NCBI RefSeq assembly: GCF_019649015.1
Contig: NZ_BLPI01000001.1
Location: 2,718,501-2,782,500, forward strand
Length of the DNA: 64,000 nucleotides
Direction of reading: 5' to 3'
DNA from: Agarivorans litoreus
GTDB taxonomy: Bacteria; Pseudomonadota; Gammaproteobacteria; Enterobacterales; Celerinatantimonadaceae
Both the position numbers and the translations under genes were made by a program. Shown piece by piece: positions 31,857 through 42,105 of the stretch; position 1 is the stretch's first letter, and every line of letters starts with the position of its first letter. The notes beneath the pieces are model-generated. The model was not told the origin of the DNA and did no database searches. It was given only the letters and a program-made list of their open reading frames with translations.

Positions 31857-32747
31857 ATGAATTTAAGAGATTTAGAGTATTTAGTCGCCTTACAAGAGCT
31901 TAAGCATTTTCGTAAAGCTGCTGAGAAGTGTTTTGTTAGCCAACCAACTTTAAGTGGGCAAATTCAAAAGCTAGAAGAAGAGCTAGGCTTGTTGTTGATC
32001 GAGCGAACATCTAGAAAAGTTATTTTCACTCATGCGGGTGATGAACTAGCAGCTAAAGCACGGGTTATTCTACTGGAAGTGAAAGGCCTCAAAGATATGG
32101 CCAAGAGCTTTCAAGCTCCCATGGCTGGTCCCTTACATGTTGGCCTTATACCCACCGTAGCACCTTATTTGTTACCTAAGATAGTACCGCATATTCGCAC
32201 TGAATTTAGCGAGATGGAGTTGTTTCTTTACGAAGAGCAAACCCATGTATTGTTGCGGCGTTTAGAAGAAGGGGAGTTAGACTGTTTGCTACTTGCCTAC
32301 CTTCCGGAAATGGAGCGTTTTGGTGCAATTGATTTGTTTGATGAACCATTAATGTTGGCCATGCCTTCTAACCATAAATGGCAACAGCAAGCTGAAGTGG
32401 AGCTTTCAGAGCTCAGTGGTGAGCAAGTGCTTATGCTTGAAGATGGACATTGTCTGCGCGATCAAGCGATGGGCTATTGCTTTGCCGCTGGGGCAAAAGA
32501 AGATACCAGTTTTAAAGCTACTAGCTTAGAAACCTTGCGGCATATGGTTGCAGCGGGTATGGGGATTACCTTGTTACCAAAACTGGCAATTCCCGACACC
32601 GAGGAACAAAGTGGCATCTGCTACAGGAGGTTTAGCTCGCCAGAACCGAGTCGTCGAATAAGTTTGTTATATCGTAATAACTCAGTTCGACGACCCTGCT
32701 TTAATCAATTAGCTAAGCTAATTCAACAGCATTCTGCGCTGGTTTAA
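31857..32747 (+). CDS. oxyR: Hydrogen-peroxide-sensing LysR regulator OxyR
   Basis: 296 residues. N-terminal LysR helix-turn-helix (FRKAAEKCFVSQPTLSGQIQKLEEELG, 18-44). The redox pair falls at Cys199 and Cys208 in GHCLRDQAMGYC, the same numbers as in E. coli OxyR, and is followed by ATSLETLRHMVAAGMGITLLP. It activates peroxide-defence genes after disulfide formation. The ATG at 31857 (MNLRDLEYLVAL, GGGAG upstream) is chosen over the longer frame from 31656. Its end overlaps the convergent mrcA by four bases. Confidence 0.95.
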   Translation: MNLRDLEYLVALQELKHFRKAAEKCFVSQPTLSGQIQKLEEELGLLLIERTSRKVIFTHAGDELAAKARVILLEVKGLKDMAKSFQAPMAGPLHVGLIPTVAPYLLPKIVPHIRTEFSEMELFLYEEQTHVLLRRLEEGELDCLLLAYLPEMERFGAIDLFDEPLMLAMPSNHKWQQQAEVELSELSGEQVLMLEDGHCLRDQAMGYCFAAGAKEDTSFKATSLETLRHMVAAGMGITLLPKLAIPDTEEQSGICYRRFSSPEPSRRISLLYRNNSVRRPCFNQLAKLIQQHSALV

Positions 32748-35317
32748 AAAAGTTCTTCTTCGCTATCGAACACTGAGTTAACAGATTGTTTTACATACTC
32801 TGTTGGCTCGGTGCCTTTTTCAAAAAATTCAAAACGGGTTGTATGGTCACTGGCTTTCGTCAGTAACCCTGTGGTGCGGTCGATACGCACTGTTGAGATA
32901 TTTCGTGGGGCTTGCCAAGCCTGCTCTGGTAAACCAGCTAAACCTACTTCCATAAAATCTATCCAAGCAGGTAGAGCTGTGCGTGCGCCAAACTCTTTCC
33001 CAGTAACTTGGTTTTTGTCTAAATTAGCATTATACGACGCTTCACCAAGTTCACGGTTAAAGTCATCAAAGCCTATCCAAGAAGTTACCACTAGGTCGGG
33101 GCCAAAGCCGGAGAACCAAGCATCCTTAGCATCATTGGTAGTACCGGTTTTGCCTGCAATGTCTCGACGTTTTAATGCTTTGGCTGCGCGCCAGCCGGTA
33201 CCGTTCCACCCGGTGTTATGTGCCCAGCTACCGCCACCCCAAACAGCACTATTCATGGCCTGAGAGACTAAGAAAGCATTTTCGGCACTAATAATCCTTG
33301 GTGCTAAATCGCTTTCATCGGCAAAAGAGATATCACATTGCTTCAACGGGTCGCCTGATTGGTTCAACAGTTCTTCAAGTTTGGGTGCTTTATCAATGAT
33401 CTCAAAGCAGCTATCACAAGCTACCTTAGGTACCTGTTGAAATATTATGTTGCCTTCCCCGTCTTCGATTCTATCAATAAAGTACGGGCTTACTAGGTAG
33501 CCTCCATTGGCAAATGAACCGTAGGCGCTGGCCACTTGTATCGGAGTTAGCGATGCTGAACCTAGCGATAGTGATTCGTTTCGTGGCAACTCGTTTTTAG
33601 GGAAACCAAACTTAGCGAGATGATCAATAATGGTATCTACGCCTAAGTCTCGCATTAATCGCACAGACACGACATTCTTAGATTGGGCTAATGCGACTCT
33701 TAAGCGAATAGGGCCGTCGTATACAGGAGGAGAGTTTTTAGGCCTCCACGCAACACCCATAGCCTTATCCCAACGGTTTATTGGGGCGTCATTTTCTAAA
33801 CTTGCTAAGGTCATGCCTTGCTCAAATGCGGCTGAGTATAAAAAGGGCTTAATATTTGAACCTACTTGACGACTAGCCTGAGTAACTCGGTTAAATTTAC
33901 TTTGATTAAAGCTAAAGCCACCAACCAGTGCTTCGATCGCTCCATCTAAAGGAGATATAGCAATTAATGCTGCGCCGGCATCAGGCAATTGAGATAGTGA
34001 GTAGTTACTAATGTTTTGTTCTGCGTCGTTACTTAAGGCTACTTCGCTTACTTCATCATTACTATTTGCTTGAGTTACTAGTGGCTCAACCCAAATCACA
34101 TCACCTACATTAAGAATCTCTTGAGCAGACTTTGGCGCAGGGCCTTGCCGAGTATCAGTTATAAAACGCCGAGCCCATTTCATATCATCCCAGGCAATTA
34201 CGCCAAAAGAGCCGCCTTTTACAATTATTCTGGCTTGTTTATCTTCTACACTTGTCACCGCGGCTGCACGAAGCTCGCCGTAGTTTGGAAAGGCACTTAG
34301 CTGCTTAATTATTTCGTCTGCGCCTAATTGAGGCTTTTCACTGCTCCATAGTTGGTTAATGGCCCCACGAAAACCATGGCGTTGGTCATAGCTTTTTAGA
34401 TTACTTCTTAATGCTTGTGTCGCTGCGTTTTGGCGTTTTGCAGTAACGGTGGTGTAAACATCCATACCGGAGGTATAGGCTTCCTCACCAAATTGTTGAA
34501 GTATTTGCTGACGAACCATTTCTGCTAGGTATGGCGCCGCTAAAGTAATTTCAGCTCCATGGTAAGTCGCGGTGATTGGCGCTTGGTTTGCTTCGTCGAA
34601 CGTTGCTTGATCGATATAGCCCGTTTCTAACATGCGGCCCAAAACCACGCGGCGGCGGTCTTTAGCGCGCTCGGGCGAGCGAATTGGATTTAACGCTGAG
34701 GGGGCTTTGGGTAGACCGGCAATGACCGCAATTTGCGGTAAGGTTAGTTGATCTACGGTTTTTCCATAGTAAACCTGAGCTGCGGCGCCCACACCAAATG
34801 AGCGATAACCCAAAGGAATTTTGTTTAGATAGAGGGCAAGAATTTCATCTTTAGATAGCTCTTGTTCAATTTTTATCGCTAGGAAGATCTCTTTGATCTT
34901 ACGTATGTAAGTTTTTTCACGAGTGAGAAAGAAATTACGCGCTACCTGTTGGGTGATGGTGCTTGCGCCTTGGCTTTTTTCTCCGGTAACAATTAGGTTT
35001 ACTGCTGCTCGAGTAATGCCAATTGGATCAATACCTGGATGAGAATAGAATCTGGCATCTTCTGTTGCTAAAAAAGCCTGCAGCATTTGCTCAGGTACTT
35101 CTTCGATCTGTAGAGGAATTCGTCTTTTCTCACCAAACTGAGAAATTAATTCCCCATCAGCACTAAACACTCGCATCGGTGTTTGCAACTGGACATCACG
35201 CAATGTTGTGACATCTGGCAATTGTGGCGCAAAATAAAAATATAGTGCGGTGACGGCTGCTAAGCCTAAGCTCGTTCCCAAGAACACTAAAAATAACAGT
35301 CTTTTAAGCCATTTCAT
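32744..35317 (-). CDS. mrcA: Penicillin-binding protein 1A (bifunctional transglycosylase/transpeptidase)
   Basis: 857 residues. One N-terminal membrane anchor (about 5-30). GT51 domain: ATEDARFYSHPGID with the catalytic Glu near 85, GASTITQQVARN near 117, KIKEIFLAIKIE. An OB-like insert lies at about 300-420. Transpeptidase motifs: SNIK (about 486), SKN (about 544), KTGT (about 722). It polymerises and cross-links peptidoglycan at the periplasmic face. It is divergent from pilM, as in many gammaproteobacteria, and convergent with oxyR. Confidence 0.96.
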   Translation of the reverse strand: MKWLKRLLFLVFLGTSLGLAAVTALYFYFAPQLPDVTTLRDVQLQTPMRVFSADGELISQFGEKRRIPLQIEEVPEQMLQAFLATEDARFYSHPGIDPIGITRAAVNLIVTGEKSQGASTITQQVARNFFLTREKTYIRKIKEIFLAIKIEQELSKDEILALYLNKIPLGYRSFGVGAAAQVYYGKTVDQLTLPQIAVIAGLPKAPSALNPIRSPERAKDRRRVVLGRMLETGYIDQATFDEANQAPITATYHGAEITLAAPYLAEMVRQQILQQFGEEAYTSGMDVYTTVTAKRQNAATQALRSNLKSYDQRHGFRGAINQLWSSEKPQLGADEIIKQLSAFPNYGELRAAAVTSVEDKQARIIVKGGSFGVIAWDDMKWARRFITDTRQGPAPKSAQEILNVGDVIWVEPLVTQANSNDEVSEVALSNDAEQNISNYSLSQLPDAGAALIAISPLDGAIEALVGGFSFNQSKFNRVTQASRQVGSNIKPFLYSAAFEQGMTLASLENDAPINRWDKAMGVAWRPKNSPPVYDGPIRLRVALAQSKNVVSVRLMRDLGVDTIIDHLAKFGFPKNELPRNESLSLGSASLTPIQVASAYGSFANGGYLVSPYFIDRIEDGEGNIIFQQVPKVACDSCFEIIDKAPKLEELLNQSGDPLKQCDISFADESDLAPRIISAENAFLVSQAMNSAVWGGGSWAHNTGWNGTGWRAAKALKRRDIAGKTGTTNDAKDAWFSGFGPDLVVTSWIGFDDFNRELGEASYNANLDKNQVTGKEFGARTALPAWIDFMEVGLAGLPEQAWQAPRNISTVRIDRTTGLLTKASDHTTRFEFFEKGTEPTEYVKQSVNSVFDSEEELF

Positions 35318-35477
35318 TCCGAATTTTGCACTCTGTATCTAAAGAATCGCCGATTATATCGTCAAATTGTGACCTGTTTCGACAACTTTCTTAATTACTA
35401 TTAGCACCTAAATCAATAACCCGTTATTCTGCAACAACAGGTAACTGTTTAAATTTAAAAAAGATAGTTGGCGAGTC

Positions 35478-36554
35478 ATGGTACTAGGGATAGGTAAAAA
35501 AACATCGACTGCTCTGCTAGGTATCGACTTTGGTTCCTCCACCATTAAAGGACTTTTACTTTCGAGATCTTCAAAAGGTCTAAAAGTTGAGTCAGTGGCT
35601 GAAGTCGAGACACCGGTAGGCGCGTTAGTTGATAACCAAGTTGTTTCTCCGGAAGAGATTACTGAATCTTTGCGTGAATTAAAGCGAAAGCTATCCTCAC
35701 GCAGCCGTCAGGTGGCGACCGCAGTCGCAGGTAGTCATGTAATTACTAAAGTAATCTACATGGACAGTAGTTTGTCAGAATTAGAGTTAGAGACTCAAGT
35801 TGAGCTTGAAGCAGAAAACTCAATTCCATTTCCTATTGATGAAATTAGTCTTGATTTTGAAGTGTTGGGCGTTAACGAAAGTGAGCCTAATCGAAATAAT
35901 GTGTTACTCAGTGCTGCCCGTACTGAGGCGGTGAGTATTCGTGCCGAAGTATTGGCAAACGCCGATTTTGAGGCGAAGATTGTAGATGTGGAGTCCCACG
36001 CGCTGGGACGAGCTTGGAACTTCGTGTTAAGTCAACGAGAAGACGACCCCACTGAAAATAAAATCATTGGGTTAGTCGATATTGGTGAGACCACATTAAA
36101 CTTTGCCATTTTGGATAAAGGTGAGGTGGTGTATAACCGAGCGCAAAACTTTGGTGGTGCGCAATATACCCAACAAATAGCAAGTTTCTATAGTTTAAGT
36201 ATCGAAGAAGCTAAAGAGATGAAGGTGAGTGGCCGCTTACCGGAAAACTATGAAATAGATGTGTTTGCTCAATTTGTTAGTGGTGTTATTCAAAATGTAC
36301 GCCGTCAAGTGTCGCTGTTTTTAAGCTCAAGTGGTTATAAATCTCTCGACGCAATTGCAGTAAGTGGTGGTAGTGCCTTATCTGATGAACTAGTTTTTCA
36401 GATGCAAACCGACTTAGAAATGCCAGTGATTAAAGCACAACCATTTAATGAGTGCTTATTTGACCGTGGGATTGATCGAGAGCGGCTTCGTCAGGAAGGC
36501 GGGAAGTATATGGTTGCATTAGGGTTGGCCTTAAGGAGTTTTGATAATGTCTAA
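35478..36554 (+). CDS. pilM: Type IV pilus assembly protein PilM
   Basis: 358 residues, actin-like ATPase fold: LGIDFGSSTIKGLLLS at 15-30 (phosphate-1) and LVDIGETTLNFAIL near 197 (phosphate-2), then AVSGGSALSDEL (adenosine motif). It is the cytoplasmic partner of PilN in the inner-membrane alignment complex. First gene of pilMNOPQ. The 160 bases upstream separate it from divergent mrcA; I could not fix a promoter there. It overlaps pilN by 8 bases. Confidence 0.95.
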   Translation: MVLGIGKKTSTALLGIDFGSSTIKGLLLSRSSKGLKVESVAEVETPVGALVDNQVVSPEEITESLRELKRKLSSRSRQVATAVAGSHVITKVIYMDSSLSELELETQVELEAENSIPFPIDEISLDFEVLGVNESEPNRNNVLLSAARTEAVSIRAEVLANADFEAKIVDVESHALGRAWNFVLSQREDDPTENKIIGLVDIGETTLNFAILDKGEVVYNRAQNFGGAQYTQQIASFYSLSIEEAKEMKVSGRLPENYEIDVFAQFVSGVIQNVRRQVSLFLSSSGYKSLDAIAVSGGSALSDELVFQMQTDLEMPVIKAQPFNECLFDRGIDRERLRQEGGKYMVALGLALRSFDNV

Positions 36555-37122
36555 CATTAACCTGCTCCCCTGGCGTGAAGAGGTCAAAACTAAACAAAAA
36601 CGTGATTTTTGGCTTGCTCTAGCTTCATCTGCTGGCCTAACAGTGTTAGCGCTTTTATTGGTGCAAAACTACTACACTGGTTTACAAGACAGCCAAAATG
36701 CTCGAAATCAATTCTTGGAAAAAGAAATTGCTATTTTGGATCATCAAATTGGCGAAATTCGTAAGATTAAAGAGCAAAAGCAAAGTTTAAAAGAACGTAT
36801 TGCTCTAATTCAAACACTGCAAGAGAGTCGAAATATACCCACTAAGATATTTAATAACTTGCCTTTGATTGCGCCAACCGGAGTGTACTTAGACAGTTTG
36901 GCCTTTAAAGACTCTGCAATCAATTTAGATGGTAAAAGTGAAGCTAACTATCGTGTAGCGAGTTTGATGCGTAATATTGAGCAACGTGCATGGCTAGGGA
37001 CGCCAAGCATTCGTTCGATTGTTGCTTTACCTGGTAAACAAGCAGACATGGAATTGAGTAAATTCCAGCTGAACTTCGCAGTTAATCTAGGCCTTCCTAG
37101 TGATAAAAAGGAGGCTAAGTAA
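36547..37122 (+). CDS. pilN: Type IV pilus assembly protein PilN
   Basis: 191 residues. The cytoplasmic N-terminal INLLPWREE motif (residues 3-11) binds PilM; one TM near 22-40, then a coiled coil and a ferredoxin-like periplasmic domain. AAGGAG lies 8 bases before the ATG at 36547, so the upstream TTG at 36541 is not used. It overlaps pilM by 8 bases and pilO by 1 base. Confidence 0.95.
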   Translation: MSNINLLPWREEVKTKQKRDFWLALASSAGLTVLALLLVQNYYTGLQDSQNARNQFLEKEIAILDHQIGEIRKIKEQKQSLKERIALIQTLQESRNIPTKIFNNLPLIAPTGVYLDSLAFKDSAINLDGKSEANYRVASLMRNIEQRAWLGTPSIRSIVALPGKQADMELSKFQLNFAVNLGLPSDKKEAK

Positions 37123-37718
37123 TGGACTTACAAGAACTTAATGAGCTAGATCTCGAAAGTATTGGCACTTGGCCAAAACTGGCCAAAATCGTCTTTGTTG
37201 TAGTTGTTTGTGGCTTAATAGCCGCCGGTTATTACTATTACCAGATCGCTGATGAAAAAACCAAATTAGTTCAGCTTGAGGCAAAAGAGCAAGAGTTACG
37301 CCAAAAATTTGAAGTTAAAGCTGCTTTAGCAGGAAACTTGCCTGAGTACCAAAAGCAAGTTGAGGAAATGAAAAAAGCTTTTGCTTCTTTACTAAAGCAG
37401 CTTCCTGAAAAGCACGAAATCCCAGGTTTGTTAGATGAGCTTAGTTTTATCGGTATTGATAATGGCCTAGAATTCCGTCGCATTAACTGGGAGCCAGAAG
37501 TTGAGCATGAATTTTCTACTGAACTTCCGATTAAATTAGAAGTGAGTGGTAGTTATCATCAACTCGGTGCCTTTGTCAGTGCTGTTGCTGCTTTACCAAG
37601 GATTGTGATTTTGGATAACATCACCATGAAAAAACAAGGTGATGGTGGGACATTAAGCATGGCCATGCTAGCCAAAACCTACCGCTACAAAGAAAAGCCG
37701 GCGGCTAAGGGGAAATAA
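37122..37718 (+). CDS. pilO: Type IV pilus assembly protein PilO
   Basis: 198 residues. Cytoplasmic tail, one TM near 23-41 (IVFVVVVCGLIAAGYYYYQ), coiled coil, then the periplasmic domain with LPEKHEIPGLLDELSFIG, typical of PilO. Dimerises with PilN. TAATG overlaps at both ends give tight coupling with pilN and pilP. Confidence 0.95.
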   Translation: MDLQELNELDLESIGTWPKLAKIVFVVVVCGLIAAGYYYYQIADEKTKLVQLEAKEQELRQKFEVKAALAGNLPEYQKQVEEMKKAFASLLKQLPEKHEIPGLLDELSFIGIDNGLEFRRINWEPEVEHEFSTELPIKLEVSGSYHQLGAFVSAVAALPRIVILDNITMKKQGDGGTLSMAMLAKTYRYKEKPAAKGK

Positions 37719-38242
37719 TGAGAGCACTAGCTATTGGATTAACTCTGCTTGCATTATTTGGTTGTGAAGGTTCGAAGGACGATTTGCAACAATACGTAAT
37801 GGAAGTAAAGGCGCGTAAAGTTCCGATCAAAGAAGATGTACCTGAAATTAAACCTTTTGAGCACCTAGCTTATCAAGCGAGTGAACGGAGAAACCCCTTT
37901 ACTAGCCCAGCTCCTGAAGCAGCTAATACCGCTTTGAACACAGAGAAAGAATGCTCTTTAGCGCCAAACGCTGAACGAACTAAACAAGCTTTAGAACAGT
38001 TTTCGCTGTCTAGTTTGACCATGCGAGGCATATTAGGTGACGGACCCAGTCTTTGGGCACTTGTTGAAGCGCCAGGTGGTGAGCTATATCGAGTTAAAGA
38101 AGGTTACTATTTAGGATTGCATCACGGTGTGATTACTAAAGTTAGTGATCTAGGTTTAGATATTCAAGAAGTTGTTTCAGACGGCGAAGGCTGCTGGAAC
38201 GAAAGAACTACTCAGCTTTCGCTCTCGAAAGCTGATCAATAG
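37718..38242 (+). CDS. pilP: Type IV pilus lipoprotein PilP
   Basis: 174 residues with lipobox LFGC (Cys16). A disordered stretch is followed by RRNPFTSP and the beta-domain (SLSSLTMRGILGDGPSLWALVEAPGGELYRVKEGYYLG) that links PilN/PilO to the PilQ secretin. It begins within the pilO stop (TAATG). Confidence 0.95.
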   Translation: MRALAIGLTLLALFGCEGSKDDLQQYVMEVKARKVPIKEDVPEIKPFEHLAYQASERRNPFTSPAPEAANTALNTEKECSLAPNAERTKQALEQFSLSSLTMRGILGDGPSLWALVEAPGGELYRVKEGYYLGLHHGVITKVSDLGLDIQEVVSDGEGCWNERTTQLSLSKADQ

Positions 38243-38252
38243 GGAAATAGGC

Positions 38253-40325
38253 ATGAAGGGAAAGATGCTGCAAGGAGTATACAAAAGCGGCTTAGTGTTG
38301 GCTGGTGTGTTTTGTTGCATAACGCAGGTATGGGCAAATGCTCAACTTATTCAGTTAAATACTAATCCGATGGTTAAGGGGGCAGTTGAAATTGAACTGC
38401 TGTTTGATGGACCCGTCGAAAATGTCAGTGACCATCTCGAGTACTCTCCAAATCAACTTGTGATTGATGTGGCCAATGCTAGTTCGGCTCTTAAAATTAA
38501 TCCGTTACCCATTGATGGTGGCGGTGTTAAGCAAGTTCAGAGTTTGCAAACAGAGTCAGGCTTACAATTAGTACTTGCATTGGAGCGCTTAGTTCCATAC
38601 CAAGTGAGTAAAGAGTCGCAGCGAATTTTGGTTAAGCTTGGTGCTTTACCAGTGGCTGCCACAGCGGCGCAAAGTACTGTTGATGATGCATTCGAAAATG
38701 CCAGTCGTGTAGAGCATGCGACTATCAATACGGTGCAAGGCATAGACTTTAGACGCGGTAAAGGTGGCTCTGGTCAGATTATGGTAGACCTTAATAACAG
38801 CTCTATTGCGGCTGATATTAAGCGCCGAGATAACAGCTTAATTGTTGATTTTTATAATACCGACATCGCTGAAGAAAATGTGTATGTCATGGATGTGAAT
38901 GACTTCGCAACTCCTGTAGAGAGTGTTGAAGTATTTAAACATGATGCCAAAGTTCAGTTGAAAATCGCTATTGATGGTGAATTTGACTACCGCTACGACC
39001 AATCAGGTGAGTTATTTTTAGTTGAAGTTAAGAAGCTTGAAACCGAAGAAGGCGCCAAAGTTGAGTATCAAGGAAAACCCATTTCCCTGAATTTCCAAGA
39101 TATTCCAGTGCGTACGGTTTTGCAGTTGATTGCTGATTTTAACAAGTTGAATTTAGTTACCACTGATTCAGTTCGCGGAAATATTACTCTGCGTATGGAT
39201 GATGTTCCTTGGGAGCAAGCGCTTGATATTATTCTTAAAGTTAAAGGCTTAGATAAACGCTTAGACAATAACGTATTGTTAATTGCACCAGCTGCTGAGT
39301 TGGCAGAGCAAGAGCGACAGCAGTTAGAAAGTGCCCAGCAAGTGGCTGATTTAGCTCCGCTTTATTCTGAGTATATTGAAGTTAACTACGCTAAAGCCTC
39401 GGATTTATCTGCATTACTTAAGAGTGAACAAACTTCTATGTTATCTGAACGAGGTTCAGTAGCCGTTGACGAACGAACTAACACCTTGTTAATTAAAGAT
39501 ACAGAAGAGTCGCTAAATAACATAAAAACCATGGTTAAGAAGCTTGATATTGCTGTTAAGCAAGTGGTTATTGAAGCACGCATGGTTACCGTAACCGATG
39601 ATGTGAGTGAAGAGCTTGGTATTCGTTGGGGAGTGACTAACTCTGGCTCGGTAGGTAGTAGCACGGGAATTACCTCAGGTACCCTCGAAGGGGCTGATGA
39701 CGTGTTGGCAGGGAACATTCCTAGTTTAGATGATCGTTTAAACGTTAACTTACCAGTGGCGGATCCAGCTGGGTCGATTGCCTTCCAAGTGGCTAAATTA
39801 GCCAATGGCCAGATTCTAGATTTGGAGCTATCAGCGCTGGAGCAAGAAAATAAAGGTGAAGTGATCGCCAGCCCACGTATTACCACGGCTAACCAGAAGG
39901 CTGCCTACATTGAGCAGGGTCGTGAGATCCCTTATGTAGAAAATGCCTCAAGTGGCGCTACGTCGGTTACCTTCAAAAAAGCGGTATTAAGCTTACGAGT
40001 AACACCTCAGATCACGCCTGACGGTAACGTGATTCTTGATTTGGTGATTACCCAAGATTCTGAAGGTGAAGCTGTGCTTACACCAACGGGCCCTGCGGTT
40101 GCAATCAACAAGCAGGAGATTGGTACGCAGGTATTAGTTAAAAATGGGGAAACCATTGTGCTCGGTGGTATTTACCAACAACAAAATATCGACCGTGTGA
40201 AGAAAGTGCCAATTTTGGGAGATGTTCCCGGCTTGGGGTACTTATTCCGTACCACCACAGAAAGCGTTAAAAAGAACGAATTGTTAATCTTTGTAACACC
40301 TCGAATCTTACTCGACGCTCTTTAA
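38253..40325 (+). CDS. pilQ: Type IV pilus secretin PilQ
   Basis: 690 residues from the ATG at 38253, which follows AGGG and gives a clean signal peptide ending near ANA (residue about 29). The longer frame from 38172 lies inside pilP. Domains: AMIN repeats (about 35-110 and 165-250), secretin/TonB short N-terminal domain (about 275-330), NolW-type domain (about 368-435), secretin core to the end (VVIEARMVTV, then SPRITTANQKAAYIEQGREIPY and GETIVLGGIYQQ). It forms the outer-membrane pore for the pilus. Confidence 0.96.
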   Translation: MKGKMLQGVYKSGLVLAGVFCCITQVWANAQLIQLNTNPMVKGAVEIELLFDGPVENVSDHLEYSPNQLVIDVANASSALKINPLPIDGGGVKQVQSLQTESGLQLVLALERLVPYQVSKESQRILVKLGALPVAATAAQSTVDDAFENASRVEHATINTVQGIDFRRGKGGSGQIMVDLNNSSIAADIKRRDNSLIVDFYNTDIAEENVYVMDVNDFATPVESVEVFKHDAKVQLKIAIDGEFDYRYDQSGELFLVEVKKLETEEGAKVEYQGKPISLNFQDIPVRTVLQLIADFNKLNLVTTDSVRGNITLRMDDVPWEQALDIILKVKGLDKRLDNNVLLIAPAAELAEQERQQLESAQQVADLAPLYSEYIEVNYAKASDLSALLKSEQTSMLSERGSVAVDERTNTLLIKDTEESLNNIKTMVKKLDIAVKQVVIEARMVTVTDDVSEELGIRWGVTNSGSVGSSTGITSGTLEGADDVLAGNIPSLDDRLNVNLPVADPAGSIAFQVAKLANGQILDLELSALEQENKGEVIASPRITTANQKAAYIEQGREIPYVENASSGATSVTFKKAVLSLRVTPQITPDGNVILDLVITQDSEGEAVLTPTGPAVAINKQEIGTQVLVKNGETIVLGGIYQQQNIDRVKKVPILGDVPGLGYLFRTTTESVKKNELLIFVTPRILLDAL

Positions 40326-40338
40326 TCACCCACCTCCC

Positions 40339-40379
40339 ATCACTTCTATATCGAGTCATTCGGTATAGGAGTGATTTTG
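40339..40379 (+). terminator. Probable terminator of the pilMNOPQ operon
   Basis: ATCACTTCTATA (40339-40350) pairs with TATAGGAGTGAT (40364-40375), with one T-G pair, and the stem extends inward (TCGA/TCGG). The T-run is only four bases, so strength is uncertain. Confidence 0.6.
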
Positions 40380-40382
40380 CTG

Positions 40383-40411
40383 TTGCCAAACTCCCCCTCA
40401 AACGAGATAAT
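40383..40411 (+). promoter_or_regulatory. Candidate promoter of aroK-aroB-damX-dam
   Basis: TTGCCA (40383-40388), 17-base spacer, GATAAT (40406-40411). It lies between the pilQ stem-loop and aroK, leaving an untranslated leader of about 75 bases. Confidence 0.55.
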
Positions 40412-40494
40412 CGCGCCCTGATCTTTTTACTAAGGTTGGTACATCAGGTGCCCGCATTGCGGGGAGAAAATAGACAAGACAAATTTGAAGAAGC

Positions 40495-41010
40495 ATGGCT
40501 GAGAAACGAAATATCTTCCTTGTAGGACCAATGGGTGCTGGGAAAAGCACAATTGGTCGTCATTTAGCACAGCAGTTACATTTGCAATTTTACGATACAG
40601 ATCAAGAGATAGAACGCCGAACTGGTGCAGATATCGCTTGGGTTTTTGATGTAGAAGGCGAAGCAGGATTTAGGGTTCGTGAAGAGGGTGTCATCGACGA
40701 CCTTTCACAACTTCAAGGCATTGTGTTGGCCACCGGCGGCGGCTCTGTGATTAGTAAAGAGAACCGCAATCACCTTTCTGCTCGTGGTATTGTTGTGTAC
40801 CTTGAGACCACTATTGATAAACAGTTTGCCCGTACACAGCGTGATAAGCGCCGACCATTACTACAAACTGATGAACCTCGCGAAGTACTTGAGAACTTGG
40901 CAGAAGAGCGAAATCCAATGTACTCAGATGTCGCTGACTACACCGTTAAAACAGACGATCAAAGTGCAAAAGCAGTCGCTAACCAAATCATCGAATTACT
41001 AGGATTCTAA
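40495..41010 (+). CDS. aroK: Shikimate kinase I
   Basis: 171 residues. P-loop [12 protein letters not shown] at 11-22, shikimate-binding [19 protein letters not shown] and the lid RDKRRPLL. Phosphorylates shikimate in aromatic amino-acid synthesis. Seven bases before aroB, in the conserved aroK-aroB-damX-dam order. Confidence 0.96.
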   Translation: MAEKRNIFLVGPMGAGKSTIGRHLAQQLHLQFYDTDQEIERRTGADIAWVFDVEGEAGFRVREEGVIDDLSQLQGIVLATGGGSVISKENRNHLSARGIVVYLETTIDKQFARTQRDKRRPLLQTDEPREVLENLAEERNPMYSDVADYTVKTDDQSAKAVANQIIELLGF

Positions 41011-41017
41011 AATAACA

Positions 41018-42094
41018 ATGGAATGTTTGACCGTTGCTCTAGGCGAGCGCAGCTACCCAATTAGTATTGGACAAGGTTTGTTAAACCAAGTGGAATTATT
41101 TAGCTCAGCGATTACCAGTAAAAAGGTAATGGTTGTGACTAATACCAAAGTTGCCCCCCTATATTTAGAGCAGCTGTTGAAGTGTTTAAGTCAGTATCAG
41201 GTGGACGTAGTAACCTTGCCAGACGGCGAGCAATACAAAAACTTAGATACCTTAAATCAAATATTTTCTGAGTTATTAGCCAAACAGCACAGCCGTGATA
41301 CCACCATTGTTGCGCTGGGCGGCGGCGTTATTGGTGACATGGCCGGCTTTGCTGCAGCCTGTTATCAACGAGCAGTGCCTTTTGTTCAAGTGCCTACTAC
41401 ATTGTTATCACAGGTTGATTCATCTGTAGGCGGTAAAACAGCAGTCAATCATCCTTTAGGTAAAAATATGATAGGCGCGTTCTATCAGCCTAAAGCGGTG
41501 GTGATTGACATAAATTGTTTAGCTACGTTGGATAAGCGAGAGCTTGCGGCTGGCATGGCGGAAGTGATTAAGTATGGCATTATCTACGATGCAGAGTTTT
41601 TTGCATGGTTAGAAACCCATCTTGATCAACTTATGGCACTCGACCCTGAGTTAATGACACGAGCAATTGCGCGTTGTTGTGAAATTAAGGCTGAAGTGGT
41701 GGCTAAAGACGAAACCGAGCAAGGTATTCGTGCTTTACTAAACCTTGGTCATACTTTTGGTCACGCGATTGAAGCTGAACAAGGTTACGGCGTTTGGTTA
41801 CATGGTGAAGCCGTTGGAGCGGGTATGGTTATGGCCGCCGAAACTGCTGAACTAGCGGGTATGATTGGTCAAAGTGAAGTAACACGTATGCGGACGTTGA
41901 TTGAACGTGCTGGCCTACCCATTGTGCCACCAACAGGTATGGGCTTGGCTGAGTTTATTCCGCATATGATGCGCGACAAGAAAGTATTGGATGGAAAACT
42001 CCGTTTAGTTCTACCTAGCTCTATTGGTACAGCAGAAGTAGTTGATACAATTACTGAAAGTGATATAAAAACAGTTATCGATCGATTTCAATAA
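41018..42094 (+). CDS. aroB: 3-dehydroquinate synthase
   Basis: 358 residues. NAD- and metal-dependent enzyme that closes the first ring of the shikimate pathway from [24 protein letters not shown] near 102-121, [25 protein letters not shown] near 128-152, and metal ligands in the [12 protein letters not shown] and GEAVGAGM segments are present. No clear ribosome-binding site is seen before the ATG, so coupling to aroK is likely. Confidence 0.96.
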   Translation: MECLTVALGERSYPISIGQGLLNQVELFSSAITSKKVMVVTNTKVAPLYLEQLLKCLSQYQVDVVTLPDGEQYKNLDTLNQIFSELLAKQHSRDTTIVALGGGVIGDMAGFAAACYQRAVPFVQVPTTLLSQVDSSVGGKTAVNHPLGKNMIGAFYQPKAVVIDINCLATLDKRELAAGMAEVIKYGIIYDAEFFAWLETHLDQLMALDPELMTRAIARCCEIKAEVVAKDETEQGIRALLNLGHTFGHAIEAEQGYGVWLHGEAVGAGMVMAAETAELAGMIGQSEVTRMRTLIERAGLPIVPPTGMGLAEFIPHMMRDKKVLDGKLRLVLPSSIGTAEVVDTITESDIKTVIDRFQ

Positions 42095-42105
42095 GGCAAA
42101 TTTGA

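Noticed and set aside
32744..35317. Acidic Asn/Ser-rich stretch inside PBP1A (around residues 420-445) as a foreign insertion
   Set aside because: PBP1A proteins vary in the OB-like region before the transpeptidase domain, and the catalytic motifs on both sides are intact and in frame.
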